From the NCBI GenBank assembly GCA_965229625.1, contig CBDDJJ010000002.1, forward strand, positions 620,001 to 684,000: 64,000 nucleotides of DNA, read 5' to 3'. Source of the stretch: JANQIO01 sp965229625. Its GTDB lineage: Bacteria; Pseudomonadota; Gammaproteobacteria; Pseudomonadales; Halieaceae. The number at the start of each line of letters is the position of its first letter. Position 1 is the first letter of the stretch. This document shows, piece after piece, positions 44,733 through 52,659 of the stretch. Both the position numbers and the translations under genes were made by a program. Below the pieces are notes generated by a model. The model was not told where the DNA came from, did no database searches, and worked only from the letters and a program-made list of their open reading frames with translations.

Positions 44733-47267
44733 ATGAACCGACTGGCAACAGTCATTGTGTTCATTGCACTGCAGCTCACAGCCGCCGCCAGCCAGGCAAA
44801 CAGCGTGGCCGGCCGGGTATTGTTTGCGTCCGGCCCCAACTCCGTGGAGCGCGATGGCCCGACCGTGGGCCTGCTGAAGGGCTCATTTGTGTTCGAAGGC
44901 GACACCGTCCATACCGGCAAGCGTGGTCGCCTGCAGTTGCTGATGGTGGACGGCGCACGCATCTCGATCCGCTCCAACACCGTGTTCAGCATCCAGGACT
45001 ACGAACTCGCCCAGAACACCACAGATCCCATCGCTGTCGCCAGTGACGACGGCAAGGTCACGCTGCGGCTCGTCAAGGGTGCATTCCGGGCGATCTCCGG
45101 GGAAATCGGCAAGAGCCAGGTGCCCGCCAACTACCAGGTAATCGCCCCGGTGGCCACAATGGGCGTGCGTGGCACCGACTATGTCATGCGCTGGTGCGAC
45201 GGTGACTGCAACGGCGATGACGGCGAACCACCGGCGGACGGTCTCTATATCGGGGTCAATGTCGGCGCCGTCTGGACCCAGAATGCCGCCGCTGAAACCG
45301 ACATTCGCGCCGGTGAGTACGTCTGGATTCCCGCCGCCGATGTGCCGCCGGAATTCCTGTTGGGTCCGCCTTCCGTGCTGCTCGCCCGAGTCCAGCAGGA
45401 CGAGGAAGATGAGGACGAGGAAGAAGACGAACAGGAAGAAGCCGCCGCCAACAAGAATGACGATGACGCAGACGGCGAAGATGGCGACAGACAGGAAGGC
45501 GGCGATGGTGACGAAGGCGAAGCCAGCCGCCGCGAAGACGAGGCACCTTCGGACAGCGGCGATGGCAACGACGGTGACACGGGCGACCAGTCTCCGGAGC
45601 AGCCCGAGCAGACCATCACTGCGCGCAATGAAGAGGAAGACATCGAACTGAGCCTGGAGGATGGCTCAGTCGCGGACGATCTAGAAGAGCTGCAGCCTGA
45701 GCCCGCGCCCGAGCCGGCGCCAGAGCCTGCACCGGAACCTGCACCCGAGCCTGCGCCTGAACCGGCCCCTGAGCCTGCGCCGGAGCCCGCACCGGAACCT
45801 GCGCCCGAGCCTGCACCTGAACCGGCCCCCGAGCCTGCTCCTGAGCCTGCACCGGAACCCACCCCTGAGCCTGCACCAGAACCCGCTCCTGAGCCCGCAC
45901 CGGAACCTGCTCCAGAGCCAGCGCCAGAGCCTGCTCCGGAACCCACTCCTGAGCCCGCACCTGAACCGGAACCACAGCCGGAGCCTGAGCCGCAACCGCA
46001 GCCCGAGCCGCAACCGAAGCCCGAGCCGGAACCGCAGCCCGAGCCGGAACCCCAGCCCGAGCCGCAACCCCAGCCTGAGCCGCAACCGCAGCCTGAGCCG
46101 CAACCGCAGCCTGAGCCGCAACCGCAGCCCGAGCCGGAACCCCAGCCCGAGCCGGAACCCCAGCCCGAGCCGGAACCACAGCCCGAGCCGGAACCCCAGC
46201 CCGAGCCGCAACCCCAGCCCGAGCCGGAACCCCAGCCCGAGCCGGAACCCCAGCCCGAGCCGCAACCTCAGCCCGAGCCGGAACCGCAGCCCGAGCCGGA
46301 ACCCCAGCCTGAGCCAGAACCCCAGCCTGAGCCGGAACCGCAACCTGAGCCCGAACCCCAGCCCGAGCCGGAACCGCAACCTGAGCCCGAACCGCAGCCC
46401 GAGCCTGAGCCCGAACCGCAACCCGAGCCGGAACCCCAGCCTGAGCCGGAACCCCAGCCTGAGCCGCAACCCCAGCCCGAGCCGGAACCCCAGCCCGAGC
46501 CGGAACCCCAGCCCGAGCCGGAACCCCGACCCGAGCCGGAACCGGAGCCTATCTCATTCCGGGACCCCTACTTCGATGACGACGAACGCGAAGACTACGA
46601 GGATATAGGCGGGAACAGTAATGACTTTAATGACGGCGTGCTCGACGGCAACGCCGGTGGTGAAAACCGCATTCTTGGTGCCTACAACGCGGCCGTGTCA
46701 TTGGAGGGCTTCGGGACTGCTTCTGCCGCTGCGGAACTGTTCGATGCCGCAAGCCCGGAAGGCAAAGACGAAGCGACCGGACTGAATTGGGGACGCTGGG
46801 ACAGCGGTTTTGCCGGTGCGCCCAGGGATGCACACTATGTTACCGACAGCAATGTGGATCGACGGATCATACTGCCTCAGAAAGGATCCCTTGAATACAG
46901 CCTGGTGGGTGGCACAGCAGCAACCGATAGCGAGGGTAATTCCGGCAAGCTGGTCGACGGCATCCTGTCCGCAGATTTCACCAACCAGACTGTCATCAAC
47001 AGTCTCGAAATCAGTATTGGCGGTGACACCTGGCACGCGAAGGGAACAGGCGATATCAATGCCGGCGCGCCCGTGTTTGACGGCAACTACACAGTGAACC
47101 GCGACTCCGGACCGACGGGCAGTGGCGCCTTCTCCGGCTTCTTCGGCGGCAACCCGTTGACCTCAGGCGATTATCTGGGAGCGCCTTCCGGTGCAGGCGT
47201 GGGTTACACGCTCGATGCGGGCGGCGTGAGCGTCGAAGGCGCTGCCGCCTTCCAGGCCAAGCCTTGA
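44733..47267 (+). CDS. FecR-domain exported protein with Pro-Glu repeat spacer and TbpB-like C-terminal barrel
   Basis: An 844-residue exported protein. A Sec signal (ATVIVFIALQLTAAASQA) has no lipobox cysteine. Residues about 25-215 form a FecR domain (FEGDTVHTGKRGRLQLLMVD, VKGAFRAISGEIGK, APVATMGVRGTDYVMRW). Residues about 221-318 are very acidic, and about 320-606 are PEPA then PEPQ repeats. The last 238 residues are globular and beta-rich; GILSADFTNQTV, GSGAFSGFFGG, AGVGYTLD and a final VEGAAAFQAKP recall the small barrels of TbpB and other Slam-dependent surface proteins. FecR domains usually sense or anchor in the periplasm. ATG 44733 gives a clean signal peptide. It follows the cyclase by 114 bases and ends at a strong terminator. 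The barrel reading is my inference. Confidence 0.8.
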   Translation: MNRLATVIVFIALQLTAAASQANSVAGRVLFASGPNSVERDGPTVGLLKGSFVFEGDTVHTGKRGRLQLLMVDGARISIRSNTVFSIQDYELAQNTTDPIAVASDDGKVTLRLVKGAFRAISGEIGKSQVPANYQVIAPVATMGVRGTDYVMRWCDGDCNGDDGEPPADGLYIGVNVGAVWTQNAAAETDIRAGEYVWIPAADVPPEFLLGPPSVLLARVQQDEEDEDEEEDEQEEAAANKNDDDADGEDGDRQEGGDGDEGEASRREDEAPSDSGDGNDGDTGDQSPEQPEQTITARNEEEDIELSLEDGSVADDLEELQPEPAPEPAPEPAPEPAPEPAPEPAPEPAPEPAPEPAPEPAPEPAPEPAPEPAPEPTPEPAPEPAPEPAPEPAPEPAPEPAPEPTPEPAPEPEPQPEPEPQPQPEPQPKPEPEPQPEPEPQPEPQPQPEPQPQPEPQPQPEPQPQPEPEPQPEPEPQPEPEPQPEPEPQPEPQPQPEPEPQPEPEPQPEPQPQPEPEPQPEPEPQPEPEPQPEPEPQPEPEPQPEPEPQPEPEPQPEPEPEPQPEPEPQPEPEPQPEPQPQPEPEPQPEPEPQPEPEPRPEPEPEPISFRDPYFDDDEREDYEDIGGNSNDFNDGVLDGNAGGENRILGAYNAAVSLEGFGTASAAAELFDAASPEGKDEATGLNWGRWDSGFAGAPRDAHYVTDSNVDRRIILPQKGSLEYSLVGGTAATDSEGNSGKLVDGILSADFTNQTVINSLEISIGGDTWHAKGTGDINAGAPVFDGNYTVNRDSGPTGSGAFSGFFGGNPLTSGDYLGAPSGAGVGYTLDAGGVSVEGAAAFQAKP
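45690..46551 (+). repeat. In-frame Pro-Glu-Pro-Ala/Gln coding repeat
   Basis: About 860 bases of short in-frame repeats inside the FecR gene. The first part encodes mostly PEPA units (to about 45960), with occasional PEPT; the second encodes PEPQ and PQPQ units. The repeat unit is 12 bases with synonymous variation among copies, so it is old enough to have diverged but still prone to slippage. A proline-rich rod of this kind would be extended and could span the cell wall or lift a terminal domain off the outer membrane. Confidence 0.95.
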
Positions 47268-47300
47268 TGCCATGTAGGCCGCTGCCCCTGGGCAGCCTTC

Positions 47301-47325
47301 AGCCCCGCCTCGCGCGGGGCTTTTT
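47301..47325 (+). terminator. Rho-independent terminator after the FecR gene
   Basis: AGCCCCGC pairs with GCGGGGCT across a five-base loop and runs into TTTTT. A second small stem (GCTGCCC-ct-GGGCAGC) lies just before it at 47281-47296. This closes the three-gene accessory cluster. Confidence 0.85.
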
Positions 47326-47375
47326 CTGCCGATTTTCCTGGTTGTTCACCTGAAGGTTTGGCAGGTCAGGAAATC

Positions 47376-47404
47376 TTGACTTGGCAAGGCAAAATCGGCA
47401 AACT
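47376..47404 (+). promoter_or_regulatory. Possible promoter for tRNA-Met
   Basis: TTGACT at 47376-47381 and CAAACT at 47399-47404 are 17 bases apart, followed by a GC-rich stretch (GCGCC) like the discriminators of stringently controlled stable-RNA promoters. The -10 match is weak. It would start transcription about 50-60 bases before the tRNA. Confidence 0.4.
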
Positions 47405-47464
47405 TCGCGCCTCTCGCGCTGGCGAGACGCGTGGGGAGCAGCCCTCTCCAGCGGTCCCCGATGT

Positions 47465-47541
47465 GGCTACGTAGCTCAGCTGGTTAGAGCACAGCATTCA
47501 TAATGCTGGGGTCGGTGGTTCAAGTCCACCCGTAGCTACCA
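47465..47541 (+). tRNA. tRNA-Met (elongator, anticodon CAU)
   Basis: A 77-base cloverleaf: acceptor GGCTACG pairs with CGTAGCT (one G-T pair), D-arm AGCTCAGCTGGTTAGAGC, anticodon arm CAGCA-TTCATAA-TGCTG with anticodon CAT, T-arm GGTGGTTCAAGTCCACC, and encoded CCA. It is very close to the E. coli elongator tRNA-Met, so initiator and Ile2 types are less likely. An IS element begins about 18 bases after its 3' end. Confidence 0.95.
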
Positions 47542-47559
47542 CTCTCCCCAAGGTGCATT

Positions 47560-48836
47560 CCGAAGACATAGGTTGCACTTTATACCGGAGACATGGGTAA
47601 CACTTTTGGAGCGAACGGGTTCTCCGCTGGCTCCACCCGATTCTCGTCTTCGTCAAAGTATCCTAGATCATAGTCCATAAAGCTGACTAGCCAGATCTTG
47701 TCGGCGACCTCTCGCACACCGATGTGCTGGCCCGCCAGGGCCCGACAGAGATTGATCTTTCTACCGCCGATGCAGATCCTCCCGCAGTACGTCACCTGGA
47801 TGGTGCGATCATGATAGGGGTACTCAGGCGGCTCAGGCCGATGGTATTCACGGGCCGACGGCGTATACAGCTCGCCGGGGTACTTCATCCCCAGCGCCTG
47901 GTGAGGTCGCTCGTTGTTGTACTCCTCCATCCAGTTGTCGAAGCGGTCCTGCTGTTGAAGGAAGTTGTAGCTCACCGGCTTGGTGGCCTCTTTCTTGAGC
48001 GTCAGGTGCATGCGCTCGTGGCGGCCATTCTGCTGGGGGTTCCCCGGCTTGATCCGCTCGATGTTGATGCCCAGGCGCAGCCACCAGACCGATAGCTTGC
48101 TGAGCCCATGGAGGGCGGTAGGGCCTGCAAATGGCACGCCGTTGTCGGTGCGGATAGCGGCAGGCAGCCCGTACTCCCTGAACACCCGCTCGAAGCTAGA
48201 GAAGGCAAAGACCTCCTTGGTCGACTCAAGCCCCTCACAGGCCAGCAGGTAGCGGGTGCAGTAGTCGGTGATTGTCAGTGGGTAACAGTACTTCTTGTTG
48301 CCTAGCAGGAACTGGCCCTTGTAGTCCGCACACCACAATCCATTGGCTCGCTTGGGGTCAGTGAGGTGGGTGTTCTGGGCTTTGTAGCGCCGGCGTTTGC
48401 GTCGCTTCACCAGACCATGGCGTTCCAGCACAGCATGCACGGTGCTCTTGGCGGGCGGCTTGATCATGGGGTACTCCCTGATCAGCTTCTCCCGGATCTT
48501 GGGTGCGCCCCAGTTCGGGTATTCCTGCTTCAACTGGAGGATCGAGCGCTCAGCCTGGAACGGCAACTGGTTGGCATAGCGCTGGGGCCTTCGACTTCGG
48601 TCCTGCAGGCCTTCTACGCCGAGGTCTTTGTATCGATTGAATATCTTGTAACCGGTCTTGCGGGAGATCCCGAAGTCCCGGCACACCACGGCCATCTTCT
48701 CGCCTTCCAGCAGGCGGGCCACAAAGCGGACTCTCTCATCCATAGCGCTACACTCTTTCCAGGGCATCTGAGGGCCTCCCCAAATGCCTAAATGTGTAAC
48801 CTATGTGTCCGGTATATTCTGTAACCTATGTGTCGG
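47560..48836 (-). mobile_element. IS481-family insertion sequence
   Basis: A single transposase gene is framed by imperfect terminal inverted repeats. The left end (from 47560) reads CCGAAGACATAGGTT and the reverse of the right end (to 48836) reads CCGACACATAGGTT; both then share TATACCGGA and an ACAT-GGTAACAC block about 25 bases further in. Each end therefore carries two copies of an ACATAGGTTAC-like box, which could be transposase-binding sites. I found no convincing target-site duplication. It lies between tRNA-Met and the poly-gamma-glutamate genes. Confidence 0.85.
47580..48767 (-). CDS. IS481-family transposase
   Basis: A 395-residue DDE transposase. The N-terminal helix-turn-helix part reads VCRDFGISRKTGYKIFNRYK followed by LQDRSRRPQR. 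The integrase core holds the catalytic triad: Asp in GLWCADYKGQF, Asp in AIRTDNGVPF, and Glu in QNGRHERMHLTLKKE. The frame is full length with no stop, so the element may be active. Its ends abut the inverted repeats described for the element. Confidence 0.93.
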   Translation of the reverse strand: MPWKECSAMDERVRFVARLLEGEKMAVVCRDFGISRKTGYKIFNRYKDLGVEGLQDRSRRPQRYANQLPFQAERSILQLKQEYPNWGAPKIREKLIREYPMIKPPAKSTVHAVLERHGLVKRRKRRRYKAQNTHLTDPKRANGLWCADYKGQFLLGNKKYCYPLTITDYCTRYLLACEGLESTKEVFAFSSFERVFREYGLPAAIRTDNGVPFAGPTALHGLSKLSVWWLRLGINIERIKPGNPQQNGRHERMHLTLKKEATKPVSYNFLQQQDRFDNWMEEYNNERPHQALGMKYPGELYTPSAREYHRPEPPEYPYHDRTIQVTYCGRICIGGRKINLCRALAGQHIGVREVADKIWLVSFMDYDLGYFDEDENRVEPAENPFAPKVLPMSPV

Positions 48837-48864
48837 GTAGCTCACAAGACCACAAGACAAGTAG

Positions 48865-50001
48865 CTAGACTTTAGGGGTCAACCTGCCGTAGCGGCCATC
48901 GCCGCTTTTGGACACCAGCGAAATCTGCGCTGAGCGCATCACAAACGCCGTCAGGCCCAGCAGCAACAGGATCATCAGGCCAGCCAGCCAGCGGCGATAG
49001 CTGACTCCCTCGTAGACACCCCCGCTACCAATTCCCTGCGGTTCCGTCGGTGGATATGGCAGACCATAGCGCAGCGCCAGCAGTTTGACGCCCGAGAGGT
49101 TGACCACCGGCACACCGTCGGCGAGGAAACGCGCCATGACCGAGGGCGCCTGGAATGCTCTCGCATCGACCGAGCGCGACAGGCCAGTGTCAAAGTAGTG
49201 ATCAACGCTGTCCGGTCCCGTGGTCGCCGACCCGCCACCGACATTGATCAGGGCGCGCACCGGCTTGTCCTGGTTTTCGCGATAGATGGCGAGCCGCTCA
49301 GACACCGATTCCTCGAGATTCTCGGGCATGAGCAACGGTATACCCGCGCGCTCGATGCTCTCTGTGAGCCGTGCCACACCCTCCTTCGGCAGCCCCACAC
49401 CGCGATCCTCTTCTGCGCCAAGCGTTGCCAGTACGGCTTTTTGGGAGTGGATGCCGGCTTCACGGAGTTCGCGCGCCATATCGATCCAGGTCATACCCGG
49501 CACATTGGCGCCCCATTGCGACGCCGCCGCAGAGACAATGATCACGGCGTCCAGTTCAAGCACTTCGATGGCGCTGTACACCGCCAGATTCAGCGTCGGC
49601 AGTGAACCCGATACCGCCACGGCCACACGGTCACCCGGCTCAACACCAGCCTCAGCCAGCATCCGCACCACTGCCGCCGCCCAGTTGGGATTGATGGTTG
49701 CCCGCTTGGCGAGCAGATGGCCGCTGTTGCTGGTAATCGGCGAGGACGCCACGCCGATGAGCCCGGAGCGGAGAGGGTCGAGCTCGGGATTGATCGGTTC
49801 AATGCGCGCCCGGAGCGGGAGAATGACGTCCATTCCCTGCTTCATCAGACGGGAGGCGCGCAGCATTTCGTCGTAATACAAGCCGGTGCGATTGACGGTG
49901 AATGATTCCACGGTGAGCAGGGCAACCCCGGACGCCACCAGCAGCATCAGCAATACGCGCGCGGGGACATGAGAGGGACGCCAGTAGAGTTTGCTAACCA
50001 T
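48865..50001 (-). CDS. pgsW: Poly-gamma-glutamate system protein PgsW
   Basis: A 378-residue membrane-anchored protein resembling PgsW, found with pgsB/pgsC in several phyla; its exact role in poly-gamma-glutamate production is not known. There is an N-terminal helix (VPARVLLMLLVASGVALLTV), a periplasmic domain with DRVAVAVSGSLPTLNLAVY and INVGGGSATTGP, and a C-terminal helix (WLAGLMILLLLGLTAFV). I chose ATG 50001, which overlaps the pgsC stop (TGATG) and has GGGAG upstream. It is the last gene of pgsBCW, next to the IS element. Confidence 0.88.
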   Translation of the reverse strand: MVSKLYWRPSHVPARVLLMLLVASGVALLTVESFTVNRTGLYYDEMLRASRLMKQGMDVILPLRARIEPINPELDPLRSGLIGVASSPITSNSGHLLAKRATINPNWAAAVVRMLAEAGVEPGDRVAVAVSGSLPTLNLAVYSAIEVLELDAVIIVSAAASQWGANVPGMTWIDMARELREAGIHSQKAVLATLGAEEDRGVGLPKEGVARLTESIERAGIPLLMPENLEESVSERLAIYRENQDKPVRALINVGGGSATTGPDSVDHYFDTGLSRSVDARAFQAPSVMARFLADGVPVVNLSGVKLLALRYGLPYPPTEPQGIGSGGVYEGVSYRRWLAGLMILLLLGLTAFVMRSAQISLVSKSGDGRYGRLTPKV

Positions 50002-50576
50002 CAATCGTCTCCCTGTAGCCACTGCTCGATCACGGGGCCCGTTGACCCGTAGGCCGACTCATAGTCCTGCAATGCATCGGGCACCACCACAATCAACGTG
50101 AGCCGCACCAGCACCGCCGCCAGGAACAGTCCCACCAGGGTGCGAAAAACTCCCTGCCGCTCGAACCAGATCGCAATCAGGCCCGGAATGATGTAGCCGA
50201 TCACCGCCAGGTCGACATAAGCGCCCGGCTGCCCCGACTGGGCCTGCGCCTGCGCCAGTGCCGCGCCCGAGGACATGATCAAGGTGCTGCCGATCACCAG
50301 GTCGAAGAAGCTTCCCAGCAGGTAGCCGATGAGAATCATCAACGCGGTTTTGCGCCGCCCGTAAATCACCACAAAGCTTGCCAGCGTTCTTACCGCAAGA
50401 AAGGTCAGAAATGCAGCCAGCAGGGTCACGGCGATGCTGAAGGGCTGCATCAGCTTGAGGGCGACATAACCCGGAACCACCAGCCCGCCGGCCGCCAGGC
50501 CAAACGCCTCGGTCAACAGCAGCGTAAACAGCAGGCCGATGCCGATGGACACGGCGAGCAGGTTGAGAGCGGTCAC
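50001..50576 (-). CDS. pgsC: Poly-gamma-glutamate biosynthesis protein PgsC
   Basis: PgsC is the membrane partner of the PgsB ligase. The 191-residue protein has about five membrane helices and the family N-terminus LLFTLLLTEAFGLAAGGLVVPGYVAL. Later segments include ALMILIGYLLGSFFDLVIGS and VIGYIIPGLIAIWFERQG. The start is GTG at 50576, overlapping the pgsB stop as GTGA; the upstream open frame lies inside pgsB. Confidence 0.93.
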   Translation of the reverse strand: MTALNLLAVSIGIGLLFTLLLTEAFGLAAGGLVVPGYVALKLMQPFSIAVTLLAAFLTFLAVRTLASFVVIYGRRKTALMILIGYLLGSFFDLVIGSTLIMSSGAALAQAQAQSGQPGAYVDLAVIGYIIPGLIAIWFERQGVFRTLVGLFLAAVLVRLTLIVVVPDALQDYESAYGSTGPVIEQWLQGDD

Positions 50577-51778
50577 GCCTGCGCCTCCAGGGATGCGCGG
50601 TTGGCAAAGAAGCGCGCCAGGGTGGTGCCTCCGCCCTGCACGTTGCACATACCGACTATGAGAGGGTCCCGCCGCGACTTCTCCAGCAGGGTTTCAAAGA
50701 CCTCATCGGTGTCCTCACCCTCGACAATGGTCATATCCGCCGGCATCAATCCGCGCGCTGCCGCGGCCCGGGCAAACAACAGCGTGCCGCTGCCCATAAG
50801 GACGTAGTGATCAGCGGGTGTCCAGCGAGCAGCCACTTCCGCAAGCTGCTGCGAGCGCTGAGGCCGATCAAACCGGCAGTTCACCAGCGCAATCTTGCTG
50901 CGGCCCTCACCGTACTTCTCGACGACACGCTCCCAGATCATTTCGGTGGACTCGGGATCGTTGGCGGCAAAGGCATTCACGAACAGCAGGGAGCGCTCGT
51001 AGAAGTGGACTTCAAGGATGCGGGTAGCCCCTATTTCCGGCTCAAGCGTTTGCATACCCCGCAGGGCGACAGCACGTGGAACGCCAAGATCCGTGCAAAG
51101 CTTGAGCGCAAGCGCCACGTTTTCAGCGTGTTCCGTGTATTGGAAAGTGTCGAGTTCAGGCTCTGTAATCGCCGCCACGTCCTCGGGGCTGGTCGCGATC
51201 AGCTCAGAGTTCCGGTCCGTTGCTGCTTGCCGGAACAACTGCAGGTAGTTTTGCTCCGCCGTATACAAACGGGCGCCCCAGGGTGTCGATCCGGCCAGCG
51301 CGCAGGCAACGTCTTCCGGCCCGGGCCCCATGATATCCAGGTGATCGGCGCGCGCATTGGTAATGACGCCGTGGGTGGATTTCATCATATGCCGCTCGGT
51401 CAGCATCTGGTATTCAGGCTGCAAGGCCATGCACTCCATCACCACCACGTCGGGCTTGAAGCCGATCAGCCTGCGCAGCACCCGCATCTGTTCAATGATA
51501 TTGGGCAGGTCGGAACGGTGCAGTGGATACTCGGTCCCGTCGGGCGCGCACACTGAGGCGAAAGAGCCGGTGGTCTTGGTGCATACCCGCAACCCGCCGG
51601 CTCGCAGGCCCGCTGATATCAACCGGGCGACACTGGTCTTGCCCCGGGTGCCGTTAACGTGAATGCGGACAGGAAACTGCCGGAGGACGGCCCTGTGCAT
51701 CAGCATCTCCACGGTACCCAGCGCAATCAGGATCAAGGTGATCGCGCCCAGAATGGCAAGCGGGAGGTATGGTGGCAT
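50573..51778 (-). CDS. pgsB: Poly-gamma-glutamate synthase PgsB
   Basis: PgsB/CapB is an ATP-dependent amide ligase of the Mur-ligase type that polymerises glutamate through the gamma-carboxyl. The 401-residue protein has an N-terminal membrane helix (LAILGAITLILIALGTV), the ATP loop VNGTRGKTSVARL at about residues 41-53, and NARADHLDIMGPG in the catalytic domain; the C-terminal VGMCNVQGGGTTLARFF is family-typical. It leads pgsBCW. A pgsA/capA gene, the usual fourth partner, is not in this window. About 250 bases without a gene lie upstream and probably hold a promoter. Confidence 0.94.
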   Translation of the reverse strand: MPPYLPLAILGAITLILIALGTVEMLMHRAVLRQFPVRIHVNGTRGKTSVARLISAGLRAGGLRVCTKTTGSFASVCAPDGTEYPLHRSDLPNIIEQMRVLRRLIGFKPDVVVMECMALQPEYQMLTERHMMKSTHGVITNARADHLDIMGPGPEDVACALAGSTPWGARLYTAEQNYLQLFRQAATDRNSELIATSPEDVAAITEPELDTFQYTEHAENVALALKLCTDLGVPRAVALRGMQTLEPEIGATRILEVHFYERSLLFVNAFAANDPESTEMIWERVVEKYGEGRSKIALVNCRFDRPQRSQQLAEVAARWTPADHYVLMGSGTLLFARAAAARGLMPADMTIVEGEDTDEVFETLLEKSRRDPLIVGMCNVQGGGTTLARFFANRASLEAQA

Positions 51779-52029
51779 GGTGAACCCGGCTCCTTGCTAG
51801 CGAGCACGAAGGCCGTGCGCGGACGAAGGATTCCCGCCCGGGCGCGACCAGTTCGCGGAGGGCGAGTCTACCACTCCACGTCGATCACCCTCACGGCAAT
51901 ATTCCCATTGATACTCTCCGTAGCACGGCTCTGCGTATCCGCCGTGTACTCGGGCTGGGCTTTGATGTGGCGGCGTAGCTCAGCCGCTTGGAGACCCGCT
52001 TTTACAGTGCGGCCCCACACCCCCTGGCC

Positions 52030-52659
52030 CTAGCTCTCGTCACTCACCAGGCGAACACTGGCGTCTGCGCTGATCAGCAGGGTACCGCCCGAGCCTGTGG
52101 ATACCAGACGCTGGATGTCTTGCACCGTCACCGCGGGCAAGACTACACCCCAGCCGACCGAGCCGCTGTACAAACCCTCGGCATGCAGCCGCAGCCGCGT
52201 GGGTACCGTCGCAGCATCCATCTGGTGATAGCTCTCAGGTGCGTCGACCTGCCGGAATGTGCCGTCTGGTTGCAAACGGTGGAAGCTGCCGTCGACCACC
52301 GCAAACAGCTGGATTTGCCCTCTCACCAGCAAATGGCCAAGCGCATCACCGGACTCGAACTCCAGCGTGAAGCCGCGCCTGTCCGTCTCCGGCGCTGGGC
52401 GCTCCGGGGTTGCGGGTGATTCGGTAACTTGTGGGTCCGGAGCTACCTGCCGGGCAGGCGGCGGCGAGCTTGTGGGCTTATCCACGGGTGCCGGCTCTGG
52501 CAATTGTTGCGTCGGCACAGGTTCCCGCTGAACACCATTCACCAGTGAAAAAATCGCGACCAGGCACAATCCGAGTATGGCGATGAAACGCATGACATCG
52601 GTCTGCAGGGCCTCCAGCTCGTCGCCGGCATTCACCCCCTGCTGCCAGTGTGGCTTCAT
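52030..52659 (-). CDS. Single-pass membrane protein, ExbD/TolR-like topology, unknown family
   Basis: A 209-residue protein with a short cytoplasmic N-terminus, one membrane helix (FIAILGLCLVAIFSLVNGV, about residues 25-43), a Pro-rich linker (about 45-95), and a periplasmic domain with LEFESGDALGHLLVRGQIQL. This is the layout of ExbD/TolR/MotB-type partners, and it overlaps the start of its stop-sharing neighbour, a multi-pass ExbB/MotA-like protein, by four bases. The helix lacks an obvious buried aspartate, so proton-channel function is not shown. Confidence 0.7.
   Translation of the reverse strand: MKPHWQQGVNAGDELEALQTDVMRFIAILGLCLVAIFSLVNGVQREPVPTQQLPEPAPVDKPTSSPPPARQVAPDPQVTESPATPERPAPETDRRGFTLEFESGDALGHLLVRGQIQLFAVVDGSFHRLQPDGTFRQVDAPESYHQMDAATVPTRLRLHAEGLYSGSVGWGVVLPAVTVQDIQRLVSTGSGGTLLISADASVRLVSDES

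Noticed and set aside
45245..46469. Minus-strand frames with Gly-Ser or Arg-Leu repeats opposite the Pro-Glu region
   Set aside because: They are the mirror of the PEPA/PEPQ coding repeat and have no signal, start context or family traits.
47530..48846. GTAGCT occurring both at the tRNA-Met 3' end and just after the IS element as a possible attachment repeat
   Set aside because: Only six bases match in order, too short to distinguish from chance, and the flanks of the IS do not form a clean target duplication.
51965..52020. tRNA-like stretch with GTAGCTCAG, near the 3' end of the ExbD-like gene
   Set aside because: The D-arm resembles a tRNA, but no acceptor pairing, no 7-base anticodon loop of the right form and no GGTTCRA T-arm follow, so it is not a tRNA or a clear remnant.
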